DNA of 64,000 bases from NCBI GenBank assembly GCA_035626395.1, contig DASPNR010000007.1, positions 519,150-583,149 of the forward strand. The letters are read 5' to 3'. Source of the DNA: Candidatus Limnocylindrales bacterium (lineage in GTDB: Bacteria; Desulfobacterota; Binatia; UBA1149; CAITLU01). Position numbers and translations under genes: made by a program. Position 1 is the stretch's first letter; each line of letters opens with the position of its first letter. The notes beneath the pieces are model-generated. The model searched no databases and was not told the origin of the DNA. It was given only the letters and a program-made list of their open reading frames with translations. Of the stretch, positions 43,946-53,983 are shown in pieces.

Positions 43946-45427
43946 ATGGCCACGAGTGCGACGGTGCAAAGCTCCACCAACCTGCCGATTTCCATCAAGC
44001 CAGGCCGGCTGTTCCTCGACGGCCAGTGGGTCGATGCCGTCAGCGGCAGGACCTTCGAGACCATCAATCCCGCAACCGAGGAAGTGCTGGCCGTGGTGGC
44101 CGAGGGCGACAAGGCCGACGTGGACAGGGCGGTAGCGGCGGCTCGGCGCGCGTTCGAGTCGGGGCCGTGGCCGCAGATGCGCGCTCGTGATCGCGGACGT
44201 CTTCTCTACAGGGTCGCCGAGCTCATCGAGAAGAACGCCGAGGAGCTGGCGCTCCTGGAGACGCTCGACAACGGAAAGCCGATCAACGAGACGAGCACCG
44301 TCGACATTCCGCAGGCGGCCGAGGTCTTCGCGTACTACGCCGGCTGGGCCGACAAGGTGTACGGCGAGACGATTCCGGTCGGCGACTCCTTCTTCACCTA
44401 CACGCTGCGCGAGCCGCACGGCGTGTGCGGACAGATCATCCCCTGGAACTTCCCGCTGCTGATGGCGGCGTGGAAGCTGGCACCGGCGCTGGCGTGCGGC
44501 AACACGAGCGTCCTGAAGCCCGCCGAGCAGACGCCGCTGACGGCGCTGCGGCTGGCCGAGTTGATGGCGGAAGCGGGCATTCCGGCGGGTGTCGTCAACG
44601 TGATCACGGGCTTCGGCCCGACGGCCGGCGCAGCCATCGCCGAGCATCGCGGCGTCGACAAGGTCGCCTTCACCGGCTCGACGGAGGTCGGCCGCATCAT
44701 CCAGCGCGCGGCGGCGAGCAATCTGAAGAGCGTGTCGCTCGAGCTCGGCGGCAAGTCGCCGAACATCGTCTTTGCCGACGCCGATCTGGAGCAGGCGGTC
44801 AAGGGCGCGATGCAGGGCATCTTCTTCAACCAGGGCGAGGTCTGCTGCGCCGGCTCGCGCCTGTTCGTGGAGGAGTCGGTGCACGACGAATTCATCGAGA
44901 AGCTGGCCAATCATGCCAGGACCATCAAGGTCGGCGATCCGCTCGACCGCAGCACGCAGATGGGCGCGCAGGTCAGCGAAGAGCAGCACACCAAGATCCT
45001 CGGCTATATCGAGGAAGGCCGCAGGAGCGGCGCACGGCTGGTCACCGGCGGCGATCGTGCCGGTGAGAAGGGATACTTCGTGCAGCCGACGGTCTTCACC
45101 GGCGTGCGCAACGACATGAAGATCGCGCGCGAGGAGATTTTCGGTCCGGTGGTTTCGGCTCTCACCTTCAAGAGCATCGACGAGGCCATCGAGACGGGCA
45201 ACGACACCAACTACGGTCTGGCCGCCGCCGTCTGGACCAGGGACATCCAGAAGGCGCACCGCGCGGCTCGTGCACTCAAGGCTGGCACGGTGTGGGTCAA
45301 CACCTACAACGCCTTCGACACCGGAGTTCCGTTCGGCGGATACAAGGAGAGCGGCATCGGCCGCGAGCTCGGACAACACGCCCTGCAGCTCTACACCCAG
45401 ACCAAGGCGGTCTGGGTTGCGCTGTAG
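43946..45427 (+). CDS. NAD(P)-dependent aldehyde dehydrogenase
   Basis: This 493-residue enzyme is closely similar to class 1/2 aldehyde dehydrogenases. It has [21 protein letters not shown] (substrate/cofactor site), [27 protein letters not shown] (NAD binding), [13 protein letters not shown] with the general-base Glu, [12 protein letters not shown] with the catalytic Cys, and [15 protein letters not shown]. It oxidises an aldehyde to the acid. GGAGGA precedes the ATG. Divergent from a haloalkane dehalogenase, it may remove aldehydes from halo-alcohol metabolism; this is inference. A GFA-family fragment lies just after it. Confidence 0.95.
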   Translation: MATSATVQSSTNLPISIKPGRLFLDGQWVDAVSGRTFETINPATEEVLAVVAEGDKADVDRAVAAARRAFESGPWPQMRARDRGRLLYRVAELIEKNAEELALLETLDNGKPINETSTVDIPQAAEVFAYYAGWADKVYGETIPVGDSFFTYTLREPHGVCGQIIPWNFPLLMAAWKLAPALACGNTSVLKPAEQTPLTALRLAELMAEAGIPAGVVNVITGFGPTAGAAIAEHRGVDKVAFTGSTEVGRIIQRAAASNLKSVSLELGGKSPNIVFADADLEQAVKGAMQGIFFNQGEVCCAGSRLFVEESVHDEFIEKLANHARTIKVGDPLDRSTQMGAQVSEEQHTKILGYIEEGRRSGARLVTGGDRAGEKGYFVQPTVFTGVRNDMKIAREEIFGPVVSALTFKSIDEAIETGNDTNYGLAAAVWTRDIQKAHRAARALKAGTVWVNTYNAFDTGVPFGGYKESGIGRELGQHALQLYTQTKAVWVAL

Positions 45428-45449
45428 CCAGGACGGGCGCCAGGCACCT

Positions 45450-46303
<854 letters not shown>

Positions 46304-46336
46304 CGCGGGATGCGCGCGGCGCGTCGGCATTGAGCC

Positions 46337-46376
46337 AGGGCCCGGCCGCCATCGATGCGGCCGGGCCCTTTTTTTA
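46337..46376 (+). terminator. Strong intrinsic terminator after the repeat-protein gene
   Basis: A perfect 13-bp stem, AGGGCCCGGCCGC (46337-46349) with GCGGCCGGGCCCT (46357-46369), closes a 7-base loop and is followed directly by a run of Ts. It lies 33 bases after the stop at 46303. Confidence 0.93.
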
Positions 46377-46422
46377 GATCATTGCCGGTGCTTGCGCCTC
46401 AGCCGATCGCGGCAGGCGCGAT

Positions 46423-47073
46423 TCAGGGCAGCGTGACGGTGGACGTGCTCGCGCCAACGGTCGTCGTGGTGGTCCCGGTTCCGCGCAACAGCGAGAACGT
46501 GCTGGCGGCGATGTCACCGACGATGCCCTGCAGCGTCAGACGGTCGCCGACGGCCGGGCAGCCCTTGGCATCGGCCTTGTTCCAGGACTTCAGGAGCTTT
46601 TCTTCGTGCACAGCCAGGCAACCGGGGTCGACGTCCTGCGACGAGGCGGCCGCGGCCGCGTAGCAGCGAAGATAGCCTGCGCATTCCTTGCCGAGCGCCG
46701 CCATCTTGATCCCGGCGCATTTGCCGCCGTCCAGCCCCAGCGCGCTGGCGATGGACGCGACGTCATCGGCAAAGCCGTCGACGACGTCGCCGGCAGCACC
46801 CTCGACCAGGCACGTGCTGAGCGCTTCCAGCTCACTGTATATCGGCGCCAGGCGAGCGCCGTGCGTGGAAACGCAGGCCGGATCGACCGCGCCGCCCTTC
46901 TTCATGGCGACCGTGTAACACTTCGCGACAGCCTTGCAGACGTTGCCGGCTCCACGGAGCTGGCCGGCCAGACAAAGCTGCGCCGTTTGTGCCGCGCCCA
47001 TTTCGGCCGTCCCCACGATGGCCGCCGACGCGACGAATGAAACGATCGCGAAACCGCGCATCCAGTTGCGCAT
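46423..47073 (-). CDS. Secreted Cys-rich protein with Thr-rich C-terminal tail
   Basis: This 216-residue protein has a signal peptide (MRGFAIVSFVASAAIVGTA). The helical domain has eight cysteines in regular pairs (LCLAGQLRGAGNVCKAVAKC, DPACVSTHGARL, CLVEGAAG, KCAGIKMAALGKECAGYLRC, DPGCLAVHEEKL, GCPAVGDRL), consistent with disulfide-linked repeats. It ends in a Thr/Ser tail (GTGTTTTTVGASTSTVTLP). I do not recognise a named family; similar proteins occur in environmental deltaproteobacterium-like genomes, from memory. A gap of 263 bases separates it from the upstream TetR gene. Confidence 0.75.
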   Translation of the reverse strand: MRNWMRGFAIVSFVASAAIVGTAEMGAAQTAQLCLAGQLRGAGNVCKAVAKCYTVAMKKGGAVDPACVSTHGARLAPIYSELEALSTCLVEGAAGDVVDGFADDVASIASALGLDGGKCAGIKMAALGKECAGYLRCYAAAAASSQDVDPGCLAVHEEKLLKSWNKADAKGCPAVGDRLTLQGIVGDIAASTFSLLRGTGTTTTTVGASTSTVTLP

Positions 47074-47336
47074 TATCGATCTCCCCGAGATGAAGCTTCC
47101 CCGCTGCAGCTCGATTGTTGGTAGTGACCGAAACGGACCCGCATTACGCGGCTCCCCCGACCCCGCGCGAAATGTAGCAGGAATCGCACGCGGCGGTAGA
47201 GGAAAAGCCGCCGCGTCGGTGGATCCCATCATTCTATGTAGCCGCTGCCCCTCGCGTCGTGCGCCGACGGCGGAACATCTTCCCATCGAAGCAAAACTGA
47301 ACGCATGCGAAAAAATCGACGATGCCGCCGCTTCGT

Positions 47337-47975
47337 TCATGACGACTCTTCGAGCAGATGCGCGTGCGCCGGGGCAGACACGGATGCCAGAGTCCTGCGC
47401 ATCGCAATGCGCGCGCGTTCGAACACCGTGGCATCGCCGTGGAGCTGGTAGGCCCAGTTGGCCTCCTGAAGGAAGGCGTGCAGCTCGAAGGCGATCTGAC
47501 CGTCGTCGGTGTCGTGCACAATGTGGCCCCGTCGCATCGCCTCGCCGACCTCGGCGCGCATCGCCCCGAGCCAGTCGGTCGTGAGCGCCACCAGACGATC
47601 GCGGATGCGGCCCGGACGATCGTCGTATTCGGCACAGGCCGCCGAGAAGAAGCAGCCGCCGCGGAAAACCGGGTGCTCGACGTGCCGCAGCCACGCCTCG
47701 ACCAGAGCCAACAGCCGCGGCAGCCCGCGGGGCGCGGGGCGGGCAGGCTCGATGACCTCGCGTGCGAACACCTCCCAGGCGGTCTCGAGGACCGCCAGCT
47801 GAAGCTCCTCCTTGGACCCGAAGTGCGCGAACAGGCCGCTCTTGCTCATCCCGAGCGCTGAGGCGAGCCGGCCGATGGTCAGCGACTCGAGGCCTTCGGC
47901 GGACGCCAGATCCGCCGCCCGCAACAGGATCTGCTGGCGCGTTGCCGTGCCCTTGCCGCTGGTGGCGGGAGCCAT
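47337..47975 (-). CDS. TetR-family transcriptional regulator
   Basis: This 212-residue regulator has the helix-turn-helix TRQQILLRAADLASAEGLESLTIGRLASALGMSKSGLFAHFGSKEELQLAVLE and a C-terminal domain similar to the TetR_C_6/AefR-like group (VFRGGCFFSAACAEYDDRPG, ANWAYQLHGD). It is divergent from a DJ-1/PfpI gene across 183 bases and may control it. The ligand is unknown. The ATG at 47975 is unambiguous. Confidence 0.88.
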   Translation of the reverse strand: MAPATSGKGTATRQQILLRAADLASAEGLESLTIGRLASALGMSKSGLFAHFGSKEELQLAVLETAWEVFAREVIEPARPAPRGLPRLLALVEAWLRHVEHPVFRGGCFFSAACAEYDDRPGRIRDRLVALTTDWLGAMRAEVGEAMRRGHIVHDTDDGQIAFELHAFLQEANWAYQLHGDATVFERARIAMRRTLASVSAPAHAHLLEESS

Positions 47976-48158
47976 GGCCCTGTTTTAGCACGGTCGTTCG
48001 GCCAGCGGCGAATAGTACGATCGTGCTTTTTGGTTACGGTCGTCCCGTGAGAACGGAGCGGCTCGCCGGCAAATGCGCGATCGGACAGATCCGCCAGTGT
48101 TTCCGCCGCAAGGCGCTGGACTGTTGTCGGAATCCGCGGCGACGGCTTCAATGCGGCC

Positions 48159-48785
48159 ATGGAAAACACCAGGCGGCGGACCCTTGGCGTACTGCTCTTT
48201 CCCGGCTTCGAGGTGCTGGATGTGTACGGCCCGATCGAGATGGTCGGCAATCTCAAGGGCATGGTCGACATCGTCACCGTTGCCGAGCATGCGGGCGCGG
48301 TCACGAGCTCGCAGGGACCGCAGACGGTTGCGGCCGAAGGCTTCGCCACAGCGCCCCCGCTGGATCTGCTGCTGGTTCCCGGCGGCATCGGCACTCGCCG
48401 GGAGGTCGCCAATGAATCCCTGCTCGAATGGCTGCGCGCCGCCGCGGCCCGCGCCGAGATCGTGACTTCGGTATGCACCGGCGCCGCGCTGCTGGCCAGG
48501 GCGGGTCTCCTCGACGGCCGCCGCGCCACCTCCAACAAGTTCGCGTTCTCGTGGGTGATGGAGCAGGGCCCGCGCGTCCGCTGGGTCAAGCAGGCAAGGT
48601 GGGTCGACGACGGCGACCGAGTCACGTCGTCGGGCGTCAGCGCCGGCATGGACATGTTGCTGGCCCTGGTCGAGCGCTTGTACGGCAGCGAGCTTGCCAC
48701 GACCATCGAGCAGCGAGCCGAATATGACCGCCATCGCGACCCCACCTGGGACCCATTCGCCAGGCTCTACGGGCTCGTCGACTGA
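48159..48785 (+). CDS. DJ-1/PfpI family protein, isonitrile hydratase-like
   Basis: This 208-residue protein has the class-I glutamine amidotransferase-like fold. The nucleophile elbow EIVTSVCTGAALLARAGLL holds Cys106, typical of InhA/AraC-linked DJ-1 branches. VLLFPGFEVLDVYGPIEM and LLLVPGGIGTRRE match the isonitrile hydratase/ThiJ group. Members hydrate isonitriles or act as glyoxalases or deglycases; the substrate is unknown here. A TetR regulator is divergently transcribed upstream. Confidence 0.88.
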   Translation: MENTRRRTLGVLLFPGFEVLDVYGPIEMVGNLKGMVDIVTVAEHAGAVTSSQGPQTVAAEGFATAPPLDLLLVPGGIGTRREVANESLLEWLRAAAARAEIVTSVCTGAALLARAGLLDGRRATSNKFAFSWVMEQGPRVRWVKQARWVDDGDRVTSSGVSAGMDMLLALVERLYGSELATTIEQRAEYDRHRDPTWDPFARLYGLVD

Positions 48786-48891
48786 CGGCTGCCGCACGGG
48801 GTGCGGTGTTGCGAAGCCTTGGCGCTCCTTCCAGCCTGCGTCCAGGGCCTCTGCGCAGGCCGAGCGGCGTTCCGAGTGGCGCGGCGTTTCT

Positions 48892-48897
48892 TATACT
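48892..48897 (+). promoter_or_regulatory. Candidate -10 box (TATACT) for the ferritin-like gene
   Basis: TATACT, in TTCTTATACTATTCCG, lies 20 bases before the ATG at 48918 in an otherwise very GC-rich region. A matching -35 is not clear, so this is only a candidate. Confidence 0.35.
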
Positions 48898-48917
48898 ATT
48901 CCGCGCCCGGGTTGCCG

Positions 48918-49523
48918 ATGAGTGCCACTGCTTCCACCCCCAGCACCGACGGGCTGATCAAGCTCTTCAGCTACTACCGCGACGCCGAGATCCGCGGCGC
49001 CACGCTGCTCATGAAGATGATGCAGCGCGAGAAGGACCCCGAAGCCGTCGTCCTGTTCACGCGCCACATCAGCGACGAGATGCGACACGCGTGGCTGTGG
49101 ACGAAGCGCATCCGCCAGCTCGGTGGGTTCCCGGTCGCCGTGCCAGACGGCTACCAGCGCCGCATCGGCAAGGCGCTCGGCATTCCGGGAAGCGTGCTCG
49201 ACCTCTTCACCCTCACCGTGGTCGTCGAGGAGCGGTCCGAAAGGCGCTACGGCGAGCACGCCGCCAGCCCGTTCTGCGATCCCGACACGCGCGCGGTGCT
49301 GGAGGAGCTGACCAAGGACGAGAAGTGGCACATCTCCTGGATGGAAGACTGGATGCTGCGCCTGTCGCGCAACCACGGTGGCGAGGAGAAGGTGCGCGCC
49401 CAGCTCGCGCACTACCGCGCGGTGGAGCAGGAGATCTTCGAAGCCTTCAAGGAAGAGGAACGCCGCTGGCTCGGCTTCTCCTTCTCCGATTCCCGCGAGT
49501 CTGCCGCCGTTGCTGCGGGGTAG
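48918..49523 (+). CDS. Ferritin-like diiron protein
   Basis: This 201-residue four-helix-bundle protein has two ExxH motifs, E54-M-R-H57 and E135-K-W-H138, plus E24 (DAEIRGA) and E104 (VVVEERSE) at the partner positions, giving a complete carboxylate-bridged diiron site. The pattern resembles rubrerythrin- or ferritin-like domains without the rubredoxin part. The role could be peroxide or oxygen reduction or an oxidase reaction; it is not determined. Start at ATG 48918; the frame extends upstream to 48801 without protein-like sequence. The next gene overlaps its last bases. Confidence 0.82.
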   Translation: MSATASTPSTDGLIKLFSYYRDAEIRGATLLMKMMQREKDPEAVVLFTRHISDEMRHAWLWTKRIRQLGGFPVAVPDGYQRRIGKALGIPGSVLDLFTLTVVVEERSERRYGEHAASPFCDPDTRAVLEELTKDEKWHISWMEDWMLRLSRNHGGEEKVRAQLAHYRAVEQEIFEAFKEEERRWLGFSFSDSRESAAVAAG

Positions 49524-50673
49524 GCTCGACCTCGAGGACCTCGGTCCTGACACCGGGCTCGTCGGCATTGCCGGGTCGCGCACTCAGTTGACCACGCCCG
49601 CCCTCGTCCTGGACCTCGACCGGCTCGAACAGAACATTGAAACCATGGCCGAGCACTGCAAGAGCCTGGGGCTCTCGCTGCGGCCGCACGCCAAGACCCA
49701 CAAATCGCTGCGCATCGCCAGGCTGCAGATGCAGGCCGGCGCCGTGGGCATCTGCTGCGCCACCGTCGGCGAAGCCGATGTGATGATCGCCGGCGGCATC
49801 CCCAGCGTCCTGGTCACCTCGCCGGTGGTGCAGCCTGCCAAGATCGAGCGGCTGGTGACGCTCAATCTCGCAGCGAGCGAGCTGATCGTGGTCGTGGACA
49901 ATCCGCGCAACGTGGCCGATCTGGGCGTTGCTGCCGGGGCGGCGCCAAAGCCGCTCAAGGTCCTCGTCGACCTGGACGTGGGCCTCGGACGCACCGGAGT
50001 CGCCAGCGTCGAGGACGGCGTGCTGCTCGCGCGCATCGTGCGGGACACCGGTGGCCTCGAGCTGGCGGGCGTGCAGGCCTACTGCGGACATGCGCAGCAC
50101 ATCGAAGGCTTCGACTCGCGGGCCGAGGTCTCGCTCGAGCAGCTCCGGCGCGTGACGGCGCTCGTATCAGCGCTCGAGAAGGATGGAATGAAACCCAGGA
50201 TCGTCACCGGCGGCGGCACGGGCACCTACGACATCGACCATCGGGCCGGCGTCTTCACGGAGCTGCAGGCGGGCTCCTACACCGTCATGGATGTGGAGTA
50301 CGGTGATGTGGAGCTGAAGCAGGGCGCCAGCACCTCGCCGTTCGAGCCCGCGCTGTTCGTCCAGACCACGGTCATCAGCAACAACGCGCGCGGCATGGTG
50401 ACGACGGATGCGGGGCTCAAACGATTCGCCACCGATGGGCCGAAGCCTCGCATTGCCAGGGGCGCGCCCGCGGGCGCCGTCTACGGCTTCTCCGGCGACG
50501 AGCACGGCTGCGTCATCTTTGCGGATCAGGATCAGACGCTGCCGCTCGGTGCCATCGTCGAATGCATCGTGCCGCACTGCGACCCGACCGTGAACCTGTA
50601 CGACCACTACCACTGCGTGCGAGGAGACGAGCTCGTCGCGATCTGGCCGGTCGACGCCCGCGGCGCGGTCTGA
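49510..50673 (+). CDS. D-threonine aldolase / D-serine dehydratase-like PLP enzyme (alanine racemase fold)
   Basis: This is a fold-type III PLP enzyme. TTPALVLDLDRLEQNIETM opens the barrel; LRPHAKTHKSLRIARLQ holds the PLP Lys, followed by GICCATVGEADVMIAGG, VDLDVGLGRTGVAS and GGGTGTYDI. The C-terminal beta domain has VIFADQDQTLPLGAIVECIVPHCDPTVNLYDHY with the His/Cys metal site typical of DSD1-type D-serine dehydratases and D-threonine aldolases. The start is uncertain: no ATG lies near the family's N-terminus. TTG 49510, overlapping the ferritin stop, is used; a GTG at 49378 is the far limit. About 387 residues. Confidence 0.85.
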   Translation: MLRGRLDLEDLGPDTGLVGIAGSRTQLTTPALVLDLDRLEQNIETMAEHCKSLGLSLRPHAKTHKSLRIARLQMQAGAVGICCATVGEADVMIAGGIPSVLVTSPVVQPAKIERLVTLNLAASELIVVVDNPRNVADLGVAAGAAPKPLKVLVDLDVGLGRTGVASVEDGVLLARIVRDTGGLELAGVQAYCGHAQHIEGFDSRAEVSLEQLRRVTALVSALEKDGMKPRIVTGGGTGTYDIDHRAGVFTELQAGSYTVMDVEYGDVELKQGASTSPFEPALFVQTTVISNNARGMVTTDAGLKRFATDGPKPRIARGAPAGAVYGFSGDEHGCVIFADQDQTLPLGAIVECIVPHCDPTVNLYDHYHCVRGDELVAIWPVDARGAV

Positions 50674-50694
50674 GCGCCGGAGACAGACGCCACC

Positions 50695-51534
50695 TTGCGG
50701 CCGCGATACGGCCTTGCGCTTCTGCTCGCCGCGCCCGCCTTCGTCTGGACGTTCGACCTCCTGACTGCCACGCCGCCGCTGATTCTGGCAGCCGCGACGT
50801 TGCCCGCGCTCGTCGCAGCGGCGCTGATCGTCGCCGTGCAATGGCCGGCGCGGCGGCCGCTGAGGTTGCTTGCTGCGGCGTTTGCCTGGGGCGCGATCGG
50901 CGCCGCGTTCCTGGCCACCTCCAGCAACGAGATCGCCCGCGCGTGGATGAACGTGCCGGCCGGCGACGCCGGCCGCCTCGTGATGGCGACCCTCATCGCA
51001 CCGGTGCTGGAGGAATCTGCCAAGGCATGCGGCCTGGTCCTGTTGTGGATGCTGGCTCCGCACGCCCTTCGCACTGCGGGCGACGGCGTCGTCTACGGCG
51101 TCCTCATCGGCATCGGCTTCGTGTGCACGGAGAACTTCCTCTACCTCGGCATTTCGATGCTGCAGGGTGGACAGGCGGGAGTGACGTCCGCGTTGTACAT
51201 GCGCGGTGTCCTCTCGAGCGCAGCGCACGCGACGTTCACCGCATGCAGCGGAGCCGGCCTCGGCGCATCCATGCAGAGGGCGGGCAAGGTGAGCGCGGTT
51301 GCCGCAGCGGGCCTGCTTGCGGCGGTGCTGCAGCATGCGGTGTGGAACGGGATCGCGGCGCCGGCCCTCGTCGACACCGTCTGCGGCACTGCCGATGCCG
51401 CCGCGTGCGCCGCGGGAGCTGCGGAGGTCTGGCGCATTCCTGCCGCGACGGTGGTCGCGGCGGCCTTCCTGGCGCCAGGCATCGCGCTGGTGAGTGCACT
51501 GAGCGGAAGGACAGGGTGGCGAAGACGACGGTGA
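50695..51534 (+). CDS. PrsW-family intramembrane metalloprotease
   Basis: This is a 279-residue protein with about eight helices. PrsW motifs are intact: APVLEESAKACGL (EExxK), DGVVYGVLIGIGFVCTENFLYL (FxxxEN), HATFTACSG and a final His in LQHAVWNG, the metal ligands of this glutamic-type peptidase. PrsW cleaves single-pass regulators such as anti-sigma factors. No anti-sigma factor is adjacent. The start is TTG 50695, 21 bases after the PLP gene stop, with GGAG upstream. Converges on the large membrane protein gene. Confidence 0.87.
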   Translation: MRPRYGLALLLAAPAFVWTFDLLTATPPLILAAATLPALVAAALIVAVQWPARRPLRLLAAAFAWGAIGAAFLATSSNEIARAWMNVPAGDAGRLVMATLIAPVLEESAKACGLVLLWMLAPHALRTAGDGVVYGVLIGIGFVCTENFLYLGISMLQGGQAGVTSALYMRGVLSSAAHATFTACSGAGLGASMQRAGKVSAVAAAGLLAAVLQHAVWNGIAAPALVDTVCGTADAAACAAGAAEVWRIPAATVVAAAFLAPGIALVSALSGRTGWRRRR

Positions 51535-51573
51535 TGGAGTGGACGTGCGCAGGTTCGAGCAATTGGAACGTCT

Positions 51574-53970
51574 TCATCGTTCCTTGCGCGGCAGCTTGCG
51601 CACGCCGATGTGGCGCTTGCCCGCTTCCCTGGCGCCACCCACCGACCACGCCACGCTCTGCACGCCAAGCTGCGGCAGGAAGCCCGAGACGATGCGCAGC
51701 TCGACCTCGTCGGCCGCGGGCGCCGCGAGCGCGAAGCGGAGCGGCCGCTTTCCGCTGGCGCGGCCGGTTCCCAGCGCATCATAGACGACGCTGCCGCTGC
51801 GCACGGCGCGTACCGAGATCAGCAGCTCGTCGACGGCCAGGCGCAGCGATGGAACGATCTCGAACGCCGTGGCGGTGACCTGGTCGCCGTCGAGGCTGGA
51901 CAGGCGGCACGTCATCATCGGCACGGCGGCGGGCCAAGGGCCCGCTCGCGCTGCGCCTGCGGCACTCCCGCTGCTGCAGACGGCGCGCACCGGCGTCCCC
52001 GAGATGCTCGGCGATCCGTCGTCGAGCGCCTTGGTCTCGTTCTCGCCGTCGCCGTCCATGATCTGCACCCGCAGCGATTCCTCGGGCAACGCCTCCAGGC
52101 CCTGCATCCGCTCCGAATCGGGAGTCACCGGCGCGGGCGCCACTGCGCAGACGGCGTAGGCCTCTCCTTCGTACAGCCGCTGCGCGCAGTCCGGCAGCGC
52201 AGGCGAGCGCGGATCGAAGATCGCGTGCGTGGCCGCTGCGCGCACCGCTTCCTCGAACGCTCCCCGGCGCGGATCGCCGGCGAGCGTCGCCGCTCGTGCA
52301 CGCAAACGTGCTTCGCCGCGCTCGCGCGAGCCGGCGAAGACGACGGTGGAGCGATCCAGCGCGGCCAGCACGTGCCGGCCGGTCAGCGCCGGCAGCCGCT
52401 CCGAAAGCTCGGGCGCCGCCGCGATCACCGCGTCGCGAGGCAGCGCTCGCACCGCATGCATGGCCGCCACGAACCCGGCGTCGGCCGGCTGCACCACGCG
52501 CGCTGCTCTCTGCGCGCTCATGCGCTGGGCCGCGGTAGCGATCAGCGGCGGCGTGGCCAGGACCAGGATCGCCGCCAGCGCGGCACCCTCGTCGAAACGC
52601 AGCGCCTTGCGCGCCTCCGTGACGGCGAATGCCGCCAGCGCCGCGAACGGCACCATCCACAGCGCGCGGTATACCATCCACGGCGACAGCAGCGCGCCCG
52701 CCGCCACGGTCAGCGGCGGAAAGAACGCGACAGCGGCGCCGGTCAGCGTCGCCGTCAGCAGATAGTCGCGCGAGCTGCCCTTGCGCAGCGCGAGCAGCGG
52801 CAGCGCCATCAGTCCGATGAGCAGCAGCGGGTGCGCAACCAGACGCGGATGCACCACGTAACCCATCCTGCCGAGGTGGACCAGACGGGCGCGTTCTTCG
52901 TGCACGCGCACGACAGGATGGCTCATGTCGTGCAGCTCGGCGCCGATGGCGGTCATATCTCCGCGCACGGCCACGCCCACCGCGGCCGGATAGATGGCCA
53001 CCGCCACCAGGATGCCGGCGCTGATCAGGACCGCGCGCCGGTGCCTGCGATCGATGAGCCAGCGAACGGCAGCGAATGCCAGCAGCGGCGTGATCGCGAG
53101 CGCGTACACGAGCGCGTGCACCGAGGCGGTGGCGAGCGCGGCAAGCGCGACCACGATGGACCAGCGCGCCTCGCCGCGCGCGGCGCGAAGAAACGCCGCG
53201 GTGCACGCGGCCGCCGGCAGCGCCTGCGCAAGGATCTTGTCCTCGCCGGCGCGCGCCAGCAGCGGAACCAGTCCGCCGCTCCAGAGCACCACGGCTGCAA
53301 GGACGCACAGGCGCGCCGAGGCTCCCGGGCGGAAGACGGCACGAGCGAGCGCCCAGGCGCTGGATACTCCGAGCGGCGCGATCAGCAGCGGCGCGGCGCG
53401 TTCGTAGATCCACACCGGGTCGATCCCCGACAGGCGCGACCACAGCGCCAGCCCCATAAGCCAGGGGTGCACGTTGAAGCGCGCGAACGTGTGCGTGGTG
53501 CCGAAGAACGGCTCCTCCAGCGTCAGGCTCGGGCGCTCCAGGTAGGCCCGCACGTAGGCGAGATACCACCACCGGTCGATGCTGCCGCGAGGCGCGAAGA
53601 ACGCTGCTGCCGCCGCCGTGGCAATCACGAGCGCGAGCACCACCCACGGCCACCACGCCGGCGAGACCTGCCACTGGTCGTCGTCATCTTCGGGTCTGGG
53701 CGGCGCGGCCGGCGCGCGGTAGCCGATGCGCGCCACGTAGCAGCCGCCGACCGTCAGCGCGGCCAGCAGGTAGGGAACTGCCGTGAGAGGAAGTCGCGCC
53801 GCAACGGCGATGCCGAAGCACACGAACAGCAGCGACAGCGATGCAGCGAAGCCGAAGGCGGGCAGCTCCCAGCGCTCGGGCCGCGCGTGCGTGGCGAGCA
53901 CGACGGCGGCGCCCGGCAAGAGGAAGAGCGCAAAGGCGACGGCCAGCGCCGACGCGAACGTGCCGACCAT
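51574..53970 (-). CDS. Large polytopic membrane protein, glycosyltransferase (GT-C/GT39)-like
   Basis: This 798-residue protein has about 12 helices in the first 480 residues. A GT-C-like loop after helix 3 (FFAPRGSIDRWWYLAYVRAYLERPSLTLEEPFFG with acidic and Arg residues) is followed by HPWLMGLALWSRLSG. Residues about 500-800 are a soluble domain with no family I recognise, possibly extracytoplasmic. Similarity to dolichol-phosphate-mannose-type transferases is inferred from layout, not from a firm motif. An LLM oxidoreductase gene ends 13 bases upstream on the same strand, so they probably share a transcript. Confidence 0.7.
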   Translation of the reverse strand: MVGTFASALAVAFALFLLPGAAVVLATHARPERWELPAFGFAASLSLLFVCFGIAVAARLPLTAVPYLLAALTVGGCYVARIGYRAPAAPPRPEDDDDQWQVSPAWWPWVVLALVIATAAAAAFFAPRGSIDRWWYLAYVRAYLERPSLTLEEPFFGTTHTFARFNVHPWLMGLALWSRLSGIDPVWIYERAAPLLIAPLGVSSAWALARAVFRPGASARLCVLAAVVLWSGGLVPLLARAGEDKILAQALPAAACTAAFLRAARGEARWSIVVALAALATASVHALVYALAITPLLAFAAVRWLIDRRHRRAVLISAGILVAVAIYPAAVGVAVRGDMTAIGAELHDMSHPVVRVHEERARLVHLGRMGYVVHPRLVAHPLLLIGLMALPLLALRKGSSRDYLLTATLTGAAVAFFPPLTVAAGALLSPWMVYRALWMVPFAALAAFAVTEARKALRFDEGAALAAILVLATPPLIATAAQRMSAQRAARVVQPADAGFVAAMHAVRALPRDAVIAAAPELSERLPALTGRHVLAALDRSTVVFAGSRERGEARLRARAATLAGDPRRGAFEEAVRAAATHAIFDPRSPALPDCAQRLYEGEAYAVCAVAPAPVTPDSERMQGLEALPEESLRVQIMDGDGENETKALDDGSPSISGTPVRAVCSSGSAAGAARAGPWPAAVPMMTCRLSSLDGDQVTATAFEIVPSLRLAVDELLISVRAVRSGSVVYDALGTGRASGKRPLRFALAAPAADEVELRIVSGFLPQLGVQSVAWSVGGAREAGKRHIGVRKLPRKER

Positions 53971-53983
53971 CGCCGGCGTCGGC

